Positions 40,701 through 52,400 of a stretch of DNA of 64,000 bases are shown here, piece by piece. This DNA is from Hirudinaria manillensis (taxonomy: Eukaryota > Annelida > Clitellata > Hirudinida > Hirudinidae): contig CM067536.1 in assembly GCA_034509925.1 (NCBI GenBank), positions 7,124,501-7,188,500 on the forward strand, read 5' to 3'. The translations under genes were made by a program, and so were the position numbers. Below the pieces are notes generated by a model, which ran no database searches, had not been told where the DNA came from, and saw only the letters and a list, made by a program, of their open reading frames with translations. Position 1 is the stretch's first letter, and the number at the start of each line of letters is the position of its first letter.

Positions 40701-42580
40701 AGAGTCGTGAGTCATCAATTGATTAATTAATAAATTAATTTATTTTAATTTTGATTTAAATATTTTATTATACGTAAATATAATTTATCATCGTAATTAT
40801 AATAATTAATTGATATTTTAATTAACTTTTTAAATTAATCTTTTCAGCTTCGAGAATTCATTCCACCGAAATTCGACGGCCGACCCTGGCAGTTGGTTTA
40901 CGGGACGTGGAAACATGGATTCCTCTTGAAAACCTTGTACAGAAGGATGGAGTATTTCAAGAAAGAAGAAGTTGCACTCATTATGATCAAAAGCACTCGT
41001 TCGGAGGTCAGCTGTTGCTAATTGTTAATGATAATAAAATATAAATAATAATAATAATAATAAATGGTTTGGGGGATTTTATTGATTTAATTTTTAAAAT
41101 TAGTATCGGAAATGAATTAAATTTATGAAATCAATGTGAATGATTATATTGTGTTAAGGCATTATTTTAAAGACTACCTATAGGAAAAGAATAAATATTT
41201 GTTCTGTAATATTTTTATTAATTATTAATTAACAATTATATTCATTTATTAATTCCAAACAAACACCTCAAAGCATCTGATTACTATCCAGTAAATTTCA
41301 TATTAACTTTTTTTTTTATTCCTAACTCGTTATATTCGTAAATACTGAAAAATGCATTTACAAGTAATTACTTAAAAGTAATAATATTAATTTATAATTT
41401 AATTTACTTAATAAAAACTTTTAAAAACAGGAATTAAAAATAAAATATTATAAAATATCGTTGGACAGGTGTTCGGAGGACTTCTGTGTGGTTGTCTGGC
41501 AAGAAGTGAAGCATTCTATGGGACTGGAGAGTCATTCCTTTTCACCTTCGCTCCTTCATTCCAGGTTGAAACTTATCTGACGTTGGATAATTATTTACAT
41601 AAATAAAATATAATTTATAATATATATATAATAGTATATATTTTGGTAATATAAGATATTAATAATTCAAATAATCATTTAATCAATATAATTAAGTGTA
41701 TAATTTAGTTGGAGATATTAATAATTCCATTTATAATTAATTTATATAATTTAGTAAAATTGAAACTAAAATCTCCTTTTAAAATGTTTTTTTATTAATA
41801 CGATATTAGTTCTATTTAATTTAAAATAATATCTTTATTACTAAAACAATTATTAGTCATCGATTAATAAATAAATAAATTATCTAATTTATTTCCAAAC
41901 GCCAAAGATTTATCCGTGGTCAAAGAAAAACGAATGCTTCGCTAGAGGCGGAAGTGATTGTTTCATCATGGGTTCATCAGAGTGAGTTATTAATTAAAGT
42001 ATTATTGAATTTATTGTAATAAACCAGAAGAAATAATTTTTATTCAATATTTAATCATATATAATTAACAATAATAATTAAAGTTTTGAAAGTCAAATTA
42101 ATAATTTAATAACTTAATGAATTCCATTATATTTAACTCATACTATTAAATATTAAATATAGTATTAAATAATAAATATAATATTAAATATTATCGTTTA
42201 TTTATTTCTTATTAAATTAATAATTGAAAAATATTTATTTTGCTCGTAAAAACAATATTTCACGTATTCCATTTATATTTTGCAACATATTCTTATAGCG
42301 ATAATATTCACAATAATTACAATATAATAATAAAATAATAATAATATTATTATTATTATTATATTCATTACATCTAACAAATAATTCTTTAACCCTAATC
42401 TTTATTCCTCCCAGTGGGGCCCTTGGTCTGTGGGTGGACGATAAACTACAACATGGATCTTCCAATCCTTGCGATACTTTCGACAACGATTCTCTGACTT
42501 CGAACCCTGATTTCATAATTTACGACCTCGAAGTCTGGACCTTCCCTTACGAACTCATCCCTGCTTCCTGCTTGCCATGA
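33236..42580 (+). CDS. OXR1: LysM-TLDc protein of the OXR1/NCOA7 family
   Basis: OXR1/NCOA7 proteins protect against oxidative stress, and their TLDc domains bind the V-ATPase. Exons: 33236-33294, 35406-35674, 36461-36521, 36681-36790, 37061-37134, 37565-37672, 37967-38152, 38366-38410, 38709-38893, 39167-39270, 39560-39698, 40076-40178, 40596-40706, 40848-41006, 41469-41564, 41908-41981, 42415-42580, giving 682 residues with all phases agreeing. Exon 2 encodes Asn-rich runs from AAC repeats. The LysM domain (about 190-232) reads SLASIAAKYKSTVAELKTLN and ends LLFPGQVLFVPG. A GRAM-like region (about 295-445) follows. The TLDc domain (about 518-672) has WQLVYGTWKHGFLLKTLYRR, VFGGLLCG, FYGTGESFLFTF and ALGLWVDDKLQHG, ending LEVWTF plus 12 extra residues. 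Orthology to OXR1 versus NCOA7 is unresolved. Confidence 0.95.
33345..33580. repeat. 47-nt minisatellite, five copies, first intron of the OXR1-like gene
   Basis: Five near-identical direct repeats with core gtttcaatcagttgcaagcg; copies differ at tgctt/tgcat. No spacers between copies. Confidence 0.95.
35561..35628 (+). repeat. Coding AAC/ACC triplet repeat
   Basis: Lies inside exon 2 of the OXR1-like gene and encodes Asn runs broken by Ser and Thr. It is in frame and retained, so length variation would change only the homopolymer. Confidence 0.85.
37140..37182. repeat. GAT/GAC triplet tract at a splice donor
   Basis: Begins six bases after the donor of the OXR1-like exon 37061-37134. It runs open in the exon's frame, giving a false poly-Asp extension. 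Confidence 0.85.
37688..37733. repeat. (ATT)n microsatellite in an OXR1-like intron
   Basis: Near-perfect ATT run shortly after the donor of exon 37565-37672. Similar shorter ATT/AAT tracts recur in the neighbouring introns (37908-37933, 38426-38475, 40264-40292, 40365-40384). Confidence 0.9.
40222..40292. mobile_element. Possible SINE 3' tail
   Basis: An aataaagccact... gcgctatataaata block followed by an ATT microsatellite, inside an OXR1-like intron. The box-plus-microsatellite pattern resembles 3' ends of many invertebrate short retroelements. aataaagccact recurs near 57682, and gcgctacataaat recurs twice near 34400-34459. The element boundaries are not visible, so this is tentative. Confidence 0.3.
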
Positions 42581-42655
42581 TGATGATGATGATGATGCTG
42601 GCAAAGAAGAAGATGATGATGACGATGATGATGGCGGTGCCGCTGATGATGATGA
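42578..42655 (+). repeat. TGA/GAT triplet repeat beginning at the OXR1-like stop codon
   Basis: The stop codon is the first unit of a TGA run, giving six consecutive in-frame TGA codons before TGC. GAT/GAC triplets continue into the 3' UTR. Confidence 0.9.
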
Positions 42656-44370
42656 TACACATTTTATTTTTAAATATCAAATTACATTTGGACTTTTTTA
42701 TATCTAAAATGACGATCTTCAGTTTTTATGACAACCGATTCGAGCGCTAATAACAGTAATAATAATCTTATTATTACTTATTTGAACAATAACAATATGG
42801 CAATCGATGTCATAACAGTAATAATAATAATAATAATAATAGTAATAAAAATAATATTAATAACGACGAAGCCATAAATTGGTCTGAAACTGTGGTTAGT
42901 GTTTTCGTGTTTGGACTTCTCAAACGTAAATGAAGTATTAATTAATTAACTATATATTTCATTTGTATTTAATAAAAATAAAATAAAAAGGAAGTAAAAT
43001 AATCTTACAGCCATAATTTGTTCCTTCTACTTTCTGTTGATTCGTAGTTCATAATTATGAGCGCAATCAAAGTGTTTACAGAAAGATTTGAAAGTATGGA
43101 GCCAAGTGAGCCAACTGAATCACACCGATACTAACATAGCCATTAAAATACTCATAGAAAGTAATTATAGTTTTATTGTTTATAATTTATTAATTACAAC
43201 TTAATAATGAACGTAAGCAAAATGTTCACAGAAAAATCTGAAAGTTTGGAGTCAAGTCATCGACTGAATCACAGCGATACTAACATAGCCATTAAAATAC
43301 TCATAGACAGTAATTATAGTAATTATAATTTTATCGTTTATAATTTAATAATTACGATAATTAATGATTAAAATATACACTCATGGATTGTAACGTCCTG
43401 CCATTTTTAAAATACAGAAGCAATTGTCTCTTAACGATTTTACTACATTTTTTAGGGCAAGAAGAATTTTATTAAAAATGAAATGTTAAACAGTAGAAAT
43501 GATGCTAATAAAAATAATTATTTATTTATTAAATATTATATATATTTATTTATTAAATATTATATATATATATATATATAAAGAAATATATATATATATA
43601 TATATATATAATATCTTGAGTGTGATTCATTTAATTTTAGATATTTTTGACATAATTTTAATTTATTCTTTTTTAATTTTAATTAATTAAATCCTTTAAT
43701 CACAAAAACTTCAAATGAGACGAGAGAAAAGACAGTTCCGTGTGCACTTGCTCAGTTTATGTCGATCTAATCTGATTATGACGACGACGATGACGATGAT
43801 AATGATGACGACGACGATGATGATGATGACGTCGACCAGCGGCGGATCCTAGTGGAATCAATGACGTAATGCCGGGAGGGGGGTGTAATGGCCCGCTGCT
43901 GAACGAATGCTGACCCCTGACTATCGATGAAAAGAAAACAAAAAATGTGAGGCCATGGTAAGATACCTCTTGGGAAAAGCTGAATTGACAACTCTGAGTT
44001 GAATTTCCATTGGGTTCGAAGAGGGAAGTGCCTTAGAAATTATTGTATTATAAATATTATATTATTATAATGTAAATAACACATTTAGAGGTAAAATGTG
44101 ACCATCTAGGTGCAATTTCAAGGTCTCCCATCCTAGAATTGCTGTTGATGATGATGACGACGACGACGTCTACGATGATTATGGCCACATGTGTCACTCT
44201 TATCTCTTCTGCGTTCGCTGGCTAATTAGAAATGGCAATAAATTACCTAAATAAATTAGAGAACCTCATCAGGTCTTTGTTAAACCAATACCGCCAGCGA
44301 ACGATGACGATGCAACGAACTCAACAAGTCTTCAGCTTAATTTTATCCTTCTTTTGTTTCTGACAAAAGA

Positions 44371-44402
<32 letters not shown>

Positions 44403-45256
44403 TAATAAAAAATAATCGACAAAACAGCAAAAACAGGGCAAAAGAAACGGAAAAGATGATACATTTACACAGACAATTAACAGAACGAAAACGATTTGCA
44501 ATGACTGACGAAATTCACTTGTCTAACGTTACTAACTAATGTTAGTAGCTAACATTACATTACTAAGAAAAAAATTAACACAGAAGGAAGAAAATACTAG
44601 CATTCTCTTACGGAATCCTACCACGCCACGACTACATCGACTCCACGCTAACGTCGACTAACATCTAAACGCAATTTACCGATCACCAGCGAAATCTCTC
44701 GGGAAGTTCTCTAAAAGACGAACGAGTGTCCCTTTCGGACACCCGTACTGGAATGTTGTATACGTTTGCAGAGGAAAAGGAAATTGAAACGACGGCCCGA
44801 TGGAGTTCAGGCCACTACCCTATCTGGTCTGAACCTCCAATTACGATTTGGGAACGCAACCGAATGTAATACTGTAGGAATAGATCGAAATAGCGCAAGA
44901 TCAGGAAAAATAATAGCCAATCGAACAAGACGAATATCATGATGAATGAACTTTTAAACTTATTATTATTATTGTTGTTGTTGTTGCTGTTGTTATTATT
45001 ATTATTATTAATATTATTGTCGTCGTTGTTGATGTTTGTTATTTGTTGACTAGGATGTTCTATCTTTCATCACTTGACTTCAATCGATCTTTATGTAACA
45101 ATCCCATTTGCTGGAGTTAAGTCTACTAACAGTCTACTCAGTAATTCAGTAACTCTCGCACAAGTAGTCACCAGCAACAGCCACAACAACCACAACAACA
45201 GGAGGTAATGGAGGATTGACGAGATAAGCTAAGATGAATTGGATTTTCCCAGGGGA
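42656..45256. other. Convergent 3' region, OXR1-like / glycosyltransferase
   Basis: No coding exon seen. Holds a near-duplicate of about 110 bases (43085-43190 and 43210-43330, sharing ctgaatcac and the run around catagccattaaaatactca), a TA dinucleotide run (43560-43613), GAC/GAT triplets (43777-43830, 44145-44170), an AAT run (44373-44405), and less AT-rich sequence (44580-44930) that is probably the glycosyltransferase 3' UTR. Confidence 0.5.
42971..42976 (+). terminator. Candidate polyadenylation signal for the OXR1-like gene
   Basis: AATAAA about 390 bases after the stop codon, within an A-rich stretch holding two further AATAAA-like copies. Assigned from motif and position only. Confidence 0.4.
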
Positions 45257-48040
45257 TCAACTAGAAGCGATTGGCTTTCCTCTGAAATCGAAAACGGTTT
45301 GGTTTTTCTTGAACGCTAGGAATTCCGGTCTCCAAGACCAGTTGATGCAAGATTGGCTCAGCTTGACTTTCGTCGAGAAGTGCAGACCGGGTTCTCTCCG
45401 GTTCAGCACGAGACAAGCCCGACTCCTTTTGGCCGGCTTCTCGACTTTAGCCGTCGTCTGGTTTGGTCGTAATGTGACCGTCTGAGTGTAGAATTGGTCG
45501 TTTCTCACCAGGTTGCTGTAGACGGTGTTGAAGTTGTTGAGTTGGCAGAAATAGATGAACCACATCGTCCACATCGTGTCCGAAATGTGCTTCTTCTCGA
45601 AATTCTTGTACCACTTGGTCATCAGAATGTTCGGCACGTAGGGCTGAACCGTGGGACCCTTGTTTCTGAACCAGTCTTGAAATTTTATCCAGTTTTCAGG
45701 ATCGGGAGCGAAGCCCCAAGAGCCGACCAACTTGTAAAGGAAGCTCGGTCCTGTCACCCGAGGATCTGGATCGAACGGTCGACCGTTTTCGGCGACGATG
45801 AGTCCTTCGCTCTGGAGGGTTATACCGGCGAGGTTGGAACTCTTTCGGAAGTGGTGCCTAGCTGCCTTGAGCCAGCGGTAAGCGTACGGGGAAACAGTGA
45901 GGTCGTCCTCCAAGATGAGACCAATCTCGTAGTCGTCGGAGCCGGGCATCTCGACAACGCCGCGGGATTTGGAATAGTTGGCGTTGGCTTTGAGCTTCGG
46001 TCTCCAGCTGTAAACCCACTGGCCTATTATGCCCGCGTGTTTCTCCTGGACGTACACGTGGACCGGACCCTGTTTCCACCTGAAACTCCGGGCGTAGTTG
46101 AACGTTTTGGCATCGAGTTCCCCGTCTTTCGACTTGTCGATCCAAATCTCCAGGAGGACGGAATCTCCGTCCACTTCGAGAGAGGTCAGCGAGTGGAGTA
46201 TCTTGATTGGATAAAGGTTAGAATTTTAAATTTAATCGAAATTAATCATTAAAAATTTTATAATTAATGAAATATAATTAATTATAGTTAGATAGAAATT
46301 CTTAAATTCAATTCAGTCATTTTAGTGTTAAAAACTTCCATGCATTGACATTTTTTTTCCTGTTTATTCAGTTTAACGTAAAAAATCCCAAATTACTTAA
46401 AATAAAGACATTAAATTTCAAATAAATATAATTAAAATCCAAATCAATCACCTCCAATAAACTCGTTGGTCTGTTATAGGTAAGGACAATGATCCTCAAA
46501 TCGTATGACGTCTTCGGTATCAACTCACAGGATATGTTTTCTTTGGCAATGATGACCAGATTTTCAACTGATGATTGCTGGCAATGCCTTGGCAGTTCTG
46601 AAATTTGTCCAAGTTTTTAACGCATTTAATTATTTATATAATATAATTAATAATGCTAATATAATTCAATTCAATATTTAAATATTTAAAATAATTAAAA
46701 ATATTTAAATTCAATTCATTCATTTAATCTTTCTTAACTTATTTAAATACAGTTTTAAGCAATTTAAAAAAAATATATAATTTCCGAAATCTACTCGAAT
46801 AAGATTATTCTCTAATTTAAAAAATATTTAATATTTATTTGTAAATAAAATAAAATTAAAGATGGTTAAGTGAAGAGCACAACATGTCGATATGATTTAA
46901 GGTTTTGGTATTTTCATGTAAAATGAGTCTGAATTCCATGTCATCCCAATTCTGATTTATGACATTTTTAAATTGGAATTTGTTTTTTAAATTTAAAAAT
47001 ATTTTAAAATCATACTGAGACGCATTAAGCTTAAATTTATGAAATGATTAGATCCGCTATATTTGCTAAATGATGAATTATTAAAATAACATATTTTTTT
47101 AAATAATTTTTTATTTATTAAAATAATTTTTCTTAAATTAATATTTTAATTATTAAAATATATTTTTAAACTATTTTAAAACATATTTTTAATAATTATA
47201 TACCTTGATTTTAAAACGTCATTGAGAATACAATAAGGCCAAAAGATATACAAAAATTAATAAAAAAACAATTCTTCTTTTTTAAGCTCCATTTCAAGGA
47301 CACCCATGGAAAATAAAAGAAAAAAATACCAAATAAAACCCAAAATGTTTTGACAGTAATGTTCTCTGTTCATTCTCGTCTTAAGAGTGAGGCCGACACC
47401 CAAGTAATTAGCGAGAATATAATATAATATAATATAATATAATATAATATAATATAATATAATATAATATAATATAATATAATATAATATAATATAATAT
47501 AATATAATATAATATAATATAATATAATATAATATAATATAATATAATATAATATAATATAATATAATATAATATAATATAATATAATGGAAATTTTATG
47601 AAACCGTATGGAATCATTTGAGTAGGAAAATCATCAGTTTAGATACTCCTGGTTTCAGTCAGATACATTTACAAATTATTAAACAAAAATAAAAATAATT
47701 ATCTTTTTGAAAAAATTATTTAAACAATTTTTTTTCAGCGTAGAATTTAAATTCTTTAAATAAATAAATAAATAAATCCTCGATCCTTGAATTTCAAATC
47801 GTCTGGTTTCAAGTTACTGGCTTCGAGACTTTGACCAAAGACCTAGAATTTCGCTCGTTGAATCAACAAGTCATCGATGGTGGCGATAATAGGAACATAA
47901 AAAGCCAACTCAAACCATTGTTCTCAAGCCAGACTTGCGTTAACTGAAGTCGTACTTAAAAAATAATTAATGATAATAATAATAATAACAAATAATAATA
48001 ATATTTATAATGTTAATGTTATTTATTAAATAACAATAGC

Positions 48041-48080
<40 letters not shown>

Positions 48081-48127
48081 AATAATAATATTTATAATGT
48101 TAATGTTATTTATTAAATAATAATAGC

Positions 48128-48158
<31 letters not shown>

Positions 48159-48351
48159 AATAATAATATTTATAATGTTAATGTTATTTATTAAATAATA
48201 ATAATAATAATAATAATAATTTCGTAAGAGAGATCGAGCCACCTCCTTCGAAGACTTCTTGCGGCAGTATTGAAGTACATCGTTCGAAGGTTACGTAATT
48301 GAGGAGGACGAAGACGAAGATGGTGACCAACAGGACCAGGAAACATGTCAT
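45257..48351 (-). CDS. Type II membrane glycosyltransferase (GT-A / GT2-like), family unassigned
   Basis: Probably a Golgi or ER enzyme that moves a sugar from a nucleotide sugar; substrate unknown. Exons (minus): 48351-48243, 46597-46452, 46201-45257, giving 399 residues with phases 1 and 0 at the joins. Residues 2-20 are a hydrophobic signal anchor (TCFLVLLVTIFVFVLLNY). The catalytic start is LRIIVLTYNRPTSLLE (about 69-84), typical of GT2-like enzymes. The metal-binding acidic motif is EDD at 183-185 (IGLILEDDLTVSP). Later conserved-looking parts are GSWGFAP and W/Y-rich segments to about 330. No lectin or second domain is seen. In-frame RRRP codons precede the chosen Met, so an upstream exon adding a cytoplasmic stretch is possible. 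The minus-strand C-terminal exon is long and intronless (945 nt). Confidence 0.78.
47415..47588. repeat. (AATAT)n pentanucleotide satellite
   Basis: About 34 nearly perfect 5-base copies in the large first intron of the glycosyltransferase gene. Confidence 0.97.
47968..48221. repeat. Compound tandem repeat of about 75 nt, three copies
   Basis: Each unit joins a TAA/AAT microsatellite to a shared block (ttataatgttaatgttattt plus attaaataa). It lies 20 bases downstream of the glycosyltransferase first exon in transcript order. Confidence 0.9.
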
Positions 48352-48475
48352 CCATGGTCGCCTCCTGGTGACGAATAATGGAATAGGTTATTATAATCAC
48401 TTAAATTAATATAGTTGAATTATTATAATTAGTTATTATAAATATATTATTAGATCGTTACAGATTGTTATTATA

Positions 48476-48478
48476 ACA

Positions 48479-48524
<46 letters not shown>
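48476..48524. repeat. (ATT)n microsatellite
   Basis: Run of about 16 ATT units upstream (minus sense) of the glycosyltransferase start. Confidence 0.9.
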
Positions 48525-48526
<2 letters not shown>

Positions 48527-48973
48527 ATAAATAATTTCATTAATCATTCGAATGTCATAGACAATTATTATACGAATGCGGTGTTTTAAAATTGTTCCAT
48601 AATCGTTTAATTCATTAATATTTATTTATTTTCTCATTTATTTATTTTTTTGAAAATAAATTTAAATATCGTAGAAGAAACTGGAATCGTAGATAAATGG
48701 GGAGTGTTCCAAGTTAATTCAAAACAGATTTGAACAATTTCCTCAACGAAACATGAGCTCTTTTTTTGAGAACGAAAATGAAGTAAAATATATTTTTTAG
48801 GGAGACGACATGTTGACGATGTCATCAAATCATTTTTTTATTTTTTTTTTGTTTTTTTTTTGTTTTTTTTTGTTTGTTTTTGGAAATTCTAAACTTTCAG
48901 AAGATGGGTTTAAATCAAGTTTTAAAAAAATATTAAACACCGTTTATCTCAGATAAATAGATTGACTTCGAAC

Positions 48974-49108
48974 GGATGGATGGATGGATGGATGGATGGA
49001 TGGATGGATGGATGGATGGATGGATGGATGGATGGATGGATGGATGGATGGATGGATGGATGGATGGATGGATGGATGGATGGATGGATGGATGGATGGA
49101 TGGATGGA
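48974..49108. repeat. (GGAT)n tetranucleotide array
   Basis: About 33 perfect copies. Because the period is 4, all frames stay open in this array and give HPSI or MDGW pseudo-proteins. Confidence 0.97.
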
Positions 49109-49224
49109 CGGATGAACAGGAAATGGAATACTGCCATAACGATCCAGTCGAAATTGGGGCCATAAAGAACACATCGATATCATCAAGTGATACACCCACA
49201 CACGGATGGCAGTCAGACATAACC

Positions 49225-49450
49225 ACCATATTTTCTCATCTGTTTCCTTTCACCAACAATTTATCTAGCGCCGCTAACCGAACCACGGGCGGGGAGGGGA
49301 GACAAAGATTCATTGACACAGCGCTTACTTCCGAGGACAAACTGGACAGCAACGCGAGGCGACTAGGAACGACACCGGCTTCGCAGTCAATATGAAGTTA
49401 TCGATTTAAGTCGTCTGACACTGCACGAGCGCCATTTTATCTCGTGACAT
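49225..49450 (-). promoter_or_regulatory. CpG-richer block, possible promoter or 5' exon of the glycosyltransferase
   Basis: A locally GC- and CpG-rich patch in AT-rich sequence, about 0.9-1.1 kb upstream of the minus-strand glycosyltransferase start. Position suggests a promoter or 5' UTR exon. No TATA or initiator could be assigned. Confidence 0.25.
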
Positions 49451-52400
49451 GTGACAGGAAGGATGGAAATCTCTTTTCCTGCTTCTTTTTCATCTTCTCT
49501 TCCGCATCTTTTTATTTCAATTTTTATAATCTTTGGAAGTCGAAACACGAAGCCTTATCTTGTAAGACTTGCAAACAAAGCATCGCCAGAATTTCTGGAT
49601 GAAACTTTAGGCATGTTCTCGCATAAGTTTCGGAGACATTATAATCACCATTATTACCACCATCACCATAATCATCATCATCATCATCATTGGTCAGTCT
49701 GACACCTAATGCAATTACCTGGAAAGATTTGCAAGCATTTTGAAGATTAACGAACACCACAATTTCCAAAACTCGCGGGTGAAAAATAAGGGATGAAGGG
49801 AAAAACAAGGGCAATCAAATCTATAGAAATGAACATCAAAGCACAAGCACGCACAAGCACACACGTTCACATACACGCGCACACGTTAAGGCACAACCAA
49901 ATGTGGAAGAGACAGCATTTTGGTATAACGACAGATCATTCCGATGTTTATCAGAATTTTTTTTTGTATTTGCAGAAAAAATTATCCTCAGTGCAATTCA
50001 TCTCTGCCAGTACTTTTCCAGTCAGAGTCAACACGATAGCAACCACCATACAAATATTTATTTATTTATCTATTTATTTATTTGTTTAATAATAATTATT
50101 ATTTATATATTTATTTTTGTTTTTTATTCTTGGTTTTTCTCTATTATAATCAAATTTAATGTGAAATTGTGCTCAATGCAAGATAATTTATCGGAGCAAA
50201 TACTTTTGGAGAACTTTTTTTTACCAACAATAATAACAATGACAACAAAAATATTATTGATGACAATAATTTAATAATAAAAATAATAAGAAGAAGAATA
50301 GCGATAATAACAAAATAATAATCGCAATTAGTATTATTATTATAATTATTATTCGCAGTAATTATAACCACATAATTCACTTTCTGTATGCCATTGAAAA
50401 AAAAAGAAGTTTATGCCAACGATAATTGCCACTTTGTAAGGCAAATCCAAGGTAGGGTTTCGTGAAAAACAAACAAACCTCAATACGTACTTTGCAAAAG
50501 TTAAGTGCTTCCAACACATCGCTTTGTAACGAACAGACTCTAATTCATTGTTCAAAACCACGAAGAAGTCGTGAAAATAATATTTTTGATAATTTACATT
50601 AGTGCATTACGATAAGTTAAGACTTGTATATTGAAAGAACAAAGCTGCCTCTTATCGTACAGGACGGCTTAAACCTAGCGATAATCTGTGCCTGTCCCAT
50701 TAAATAGTGCGGATAATGGAGGGATTGCTTTAGGCATGCAACCGGTACAGAAATAAGAGTTGTATAATTTATTTTTTTATTGGATGTTTATTGACGATTA
50801 GATTAAGTATTTTATTTAAATATTTCATTATTTATTGATTATTTCAGGAATTATTGATCTTATTGACGGTTATCGATAACAATCCATTCTTCGTCCATAT
50901 TAATCAACAGACGCGACATCAAATTTCGCATAATTTCAACGTTCAATTATACGGATGGTTTTTCCTATTTTTCCAAAATTCGTGGAAAATAATATTAATT
51001 TAATTATGGAGCTTTAAATTCGTGTTTTCGCGTTTATTTCTGTTCAGACTTGTACTCTTTTCCACTCTGGGCGTTTTGAGACTCATAATTTAAGCCAGAT
51101 GCAATTTAATAACTGAATTTAGGGATAAATTGACGGATAATTCGGCTAAATTAGTCCAATAATTGATCGGATATTTCTGTATTTTCCTGTATTTTGTGCT
51201 TCGCCAAACAATTTTCAGACATCCCAATCATCAAAATCGATAAAACGCTCGAAGCATATACGATGTTAGGAGAATTTCTCTCCCACATTGGTGATCTTAG
51301 AGTGGAGCAAATCATAGAACGATCAACTCGTATTTCAATACGCCAAAATAGCTTCGGATCAGTTAACCCGATACCAGACTTACGAACGAGTGGATAAGTG
51401 GATTTCATTTCAAGGCTATCGGATGGATCTTTCAGTGACTGGATTTCAAATGAGTTTTTAAATTTAGCGGATTATTTTCTGCCACATCGCCTGGATGAAT
51501 GAATATCCTTCAGTCGAGTAAACGTTTCCAGTACAAAATAGCATTTAATAGCACATTCATTCATCCATATTTTTTGTTTGTTTACAAAAAGAAAGAACAG
51601 GGATCATCAAAGTGCTATTTTCACGAGAATGTCATGTTGTGAGTGTACAAATTTATCATTTTTAATGATACAAATGATAACACAATCGTGATAAAAGATG
51701 TTTTTCAGGAGAAGAATTCTGGGGGCAATGGGTTTGATGGAGTTTCGATTTAGAAAAAAATTTAGAATTTCCAATTTATTTGGTCTTCAGAAATGGTTAA
51801 TTCAGTTTAATAAAGGTTTTCATTATTTTAGGAAAAAGATTTCTAAATTCTTAACGTCAGTCAATGACTCAGCTTTTATTTATTTTTTTATTTATTTATT
51901 CATTTAATTATTTATTACAATATTATTTTGATCGCTTGATAATATGTACAAATATAAATTGATTATTATAATTTGAATAACTTAATTAAAATAATATTTC
52001 TTATATTATTTAAAATAATATCTAAATTTAAATAACAATTTAATAAATTAAATATTAGTTTACTTTTAACTACTTTTAAATGTTATTTCTTATACTATTT
52101 AATGATATAAATATAAATGAAATATAAAATATTATTTTCCATGAAAATGTCTCTCAATTTTGGCCTGCTATGCAACTACAGGAAGAAAAATGTTCATGTA
52201 CTTGGGGTGACCTCAGCTTGCACCTGTTGACCCACCACTTTATAGACATTTAAAATGCAAACATTAAAATAAAAATATTTTTAAAAAAAAATTATCTGCA
52301 TTTAAATTCAACATTTTACTTGCAAATGAATTTATTTTCCCAGACCAAAGGAAATAATTAAACGAACTGATCAAAAGAATTTTATTCATTTATTTATTAT

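Noticed and set aside
45494..46252. 252-codon plus-strand frame
   Set aside because: Antisense to the long glycosyltransferase exon, which has catalytic motifs and in-phase upstream exons.
48933..49395. HPSI-, DGWM- and similar long frames
   Set aside because: Pure GGAT tetranucleotide repeat, open in every frame on both strands.
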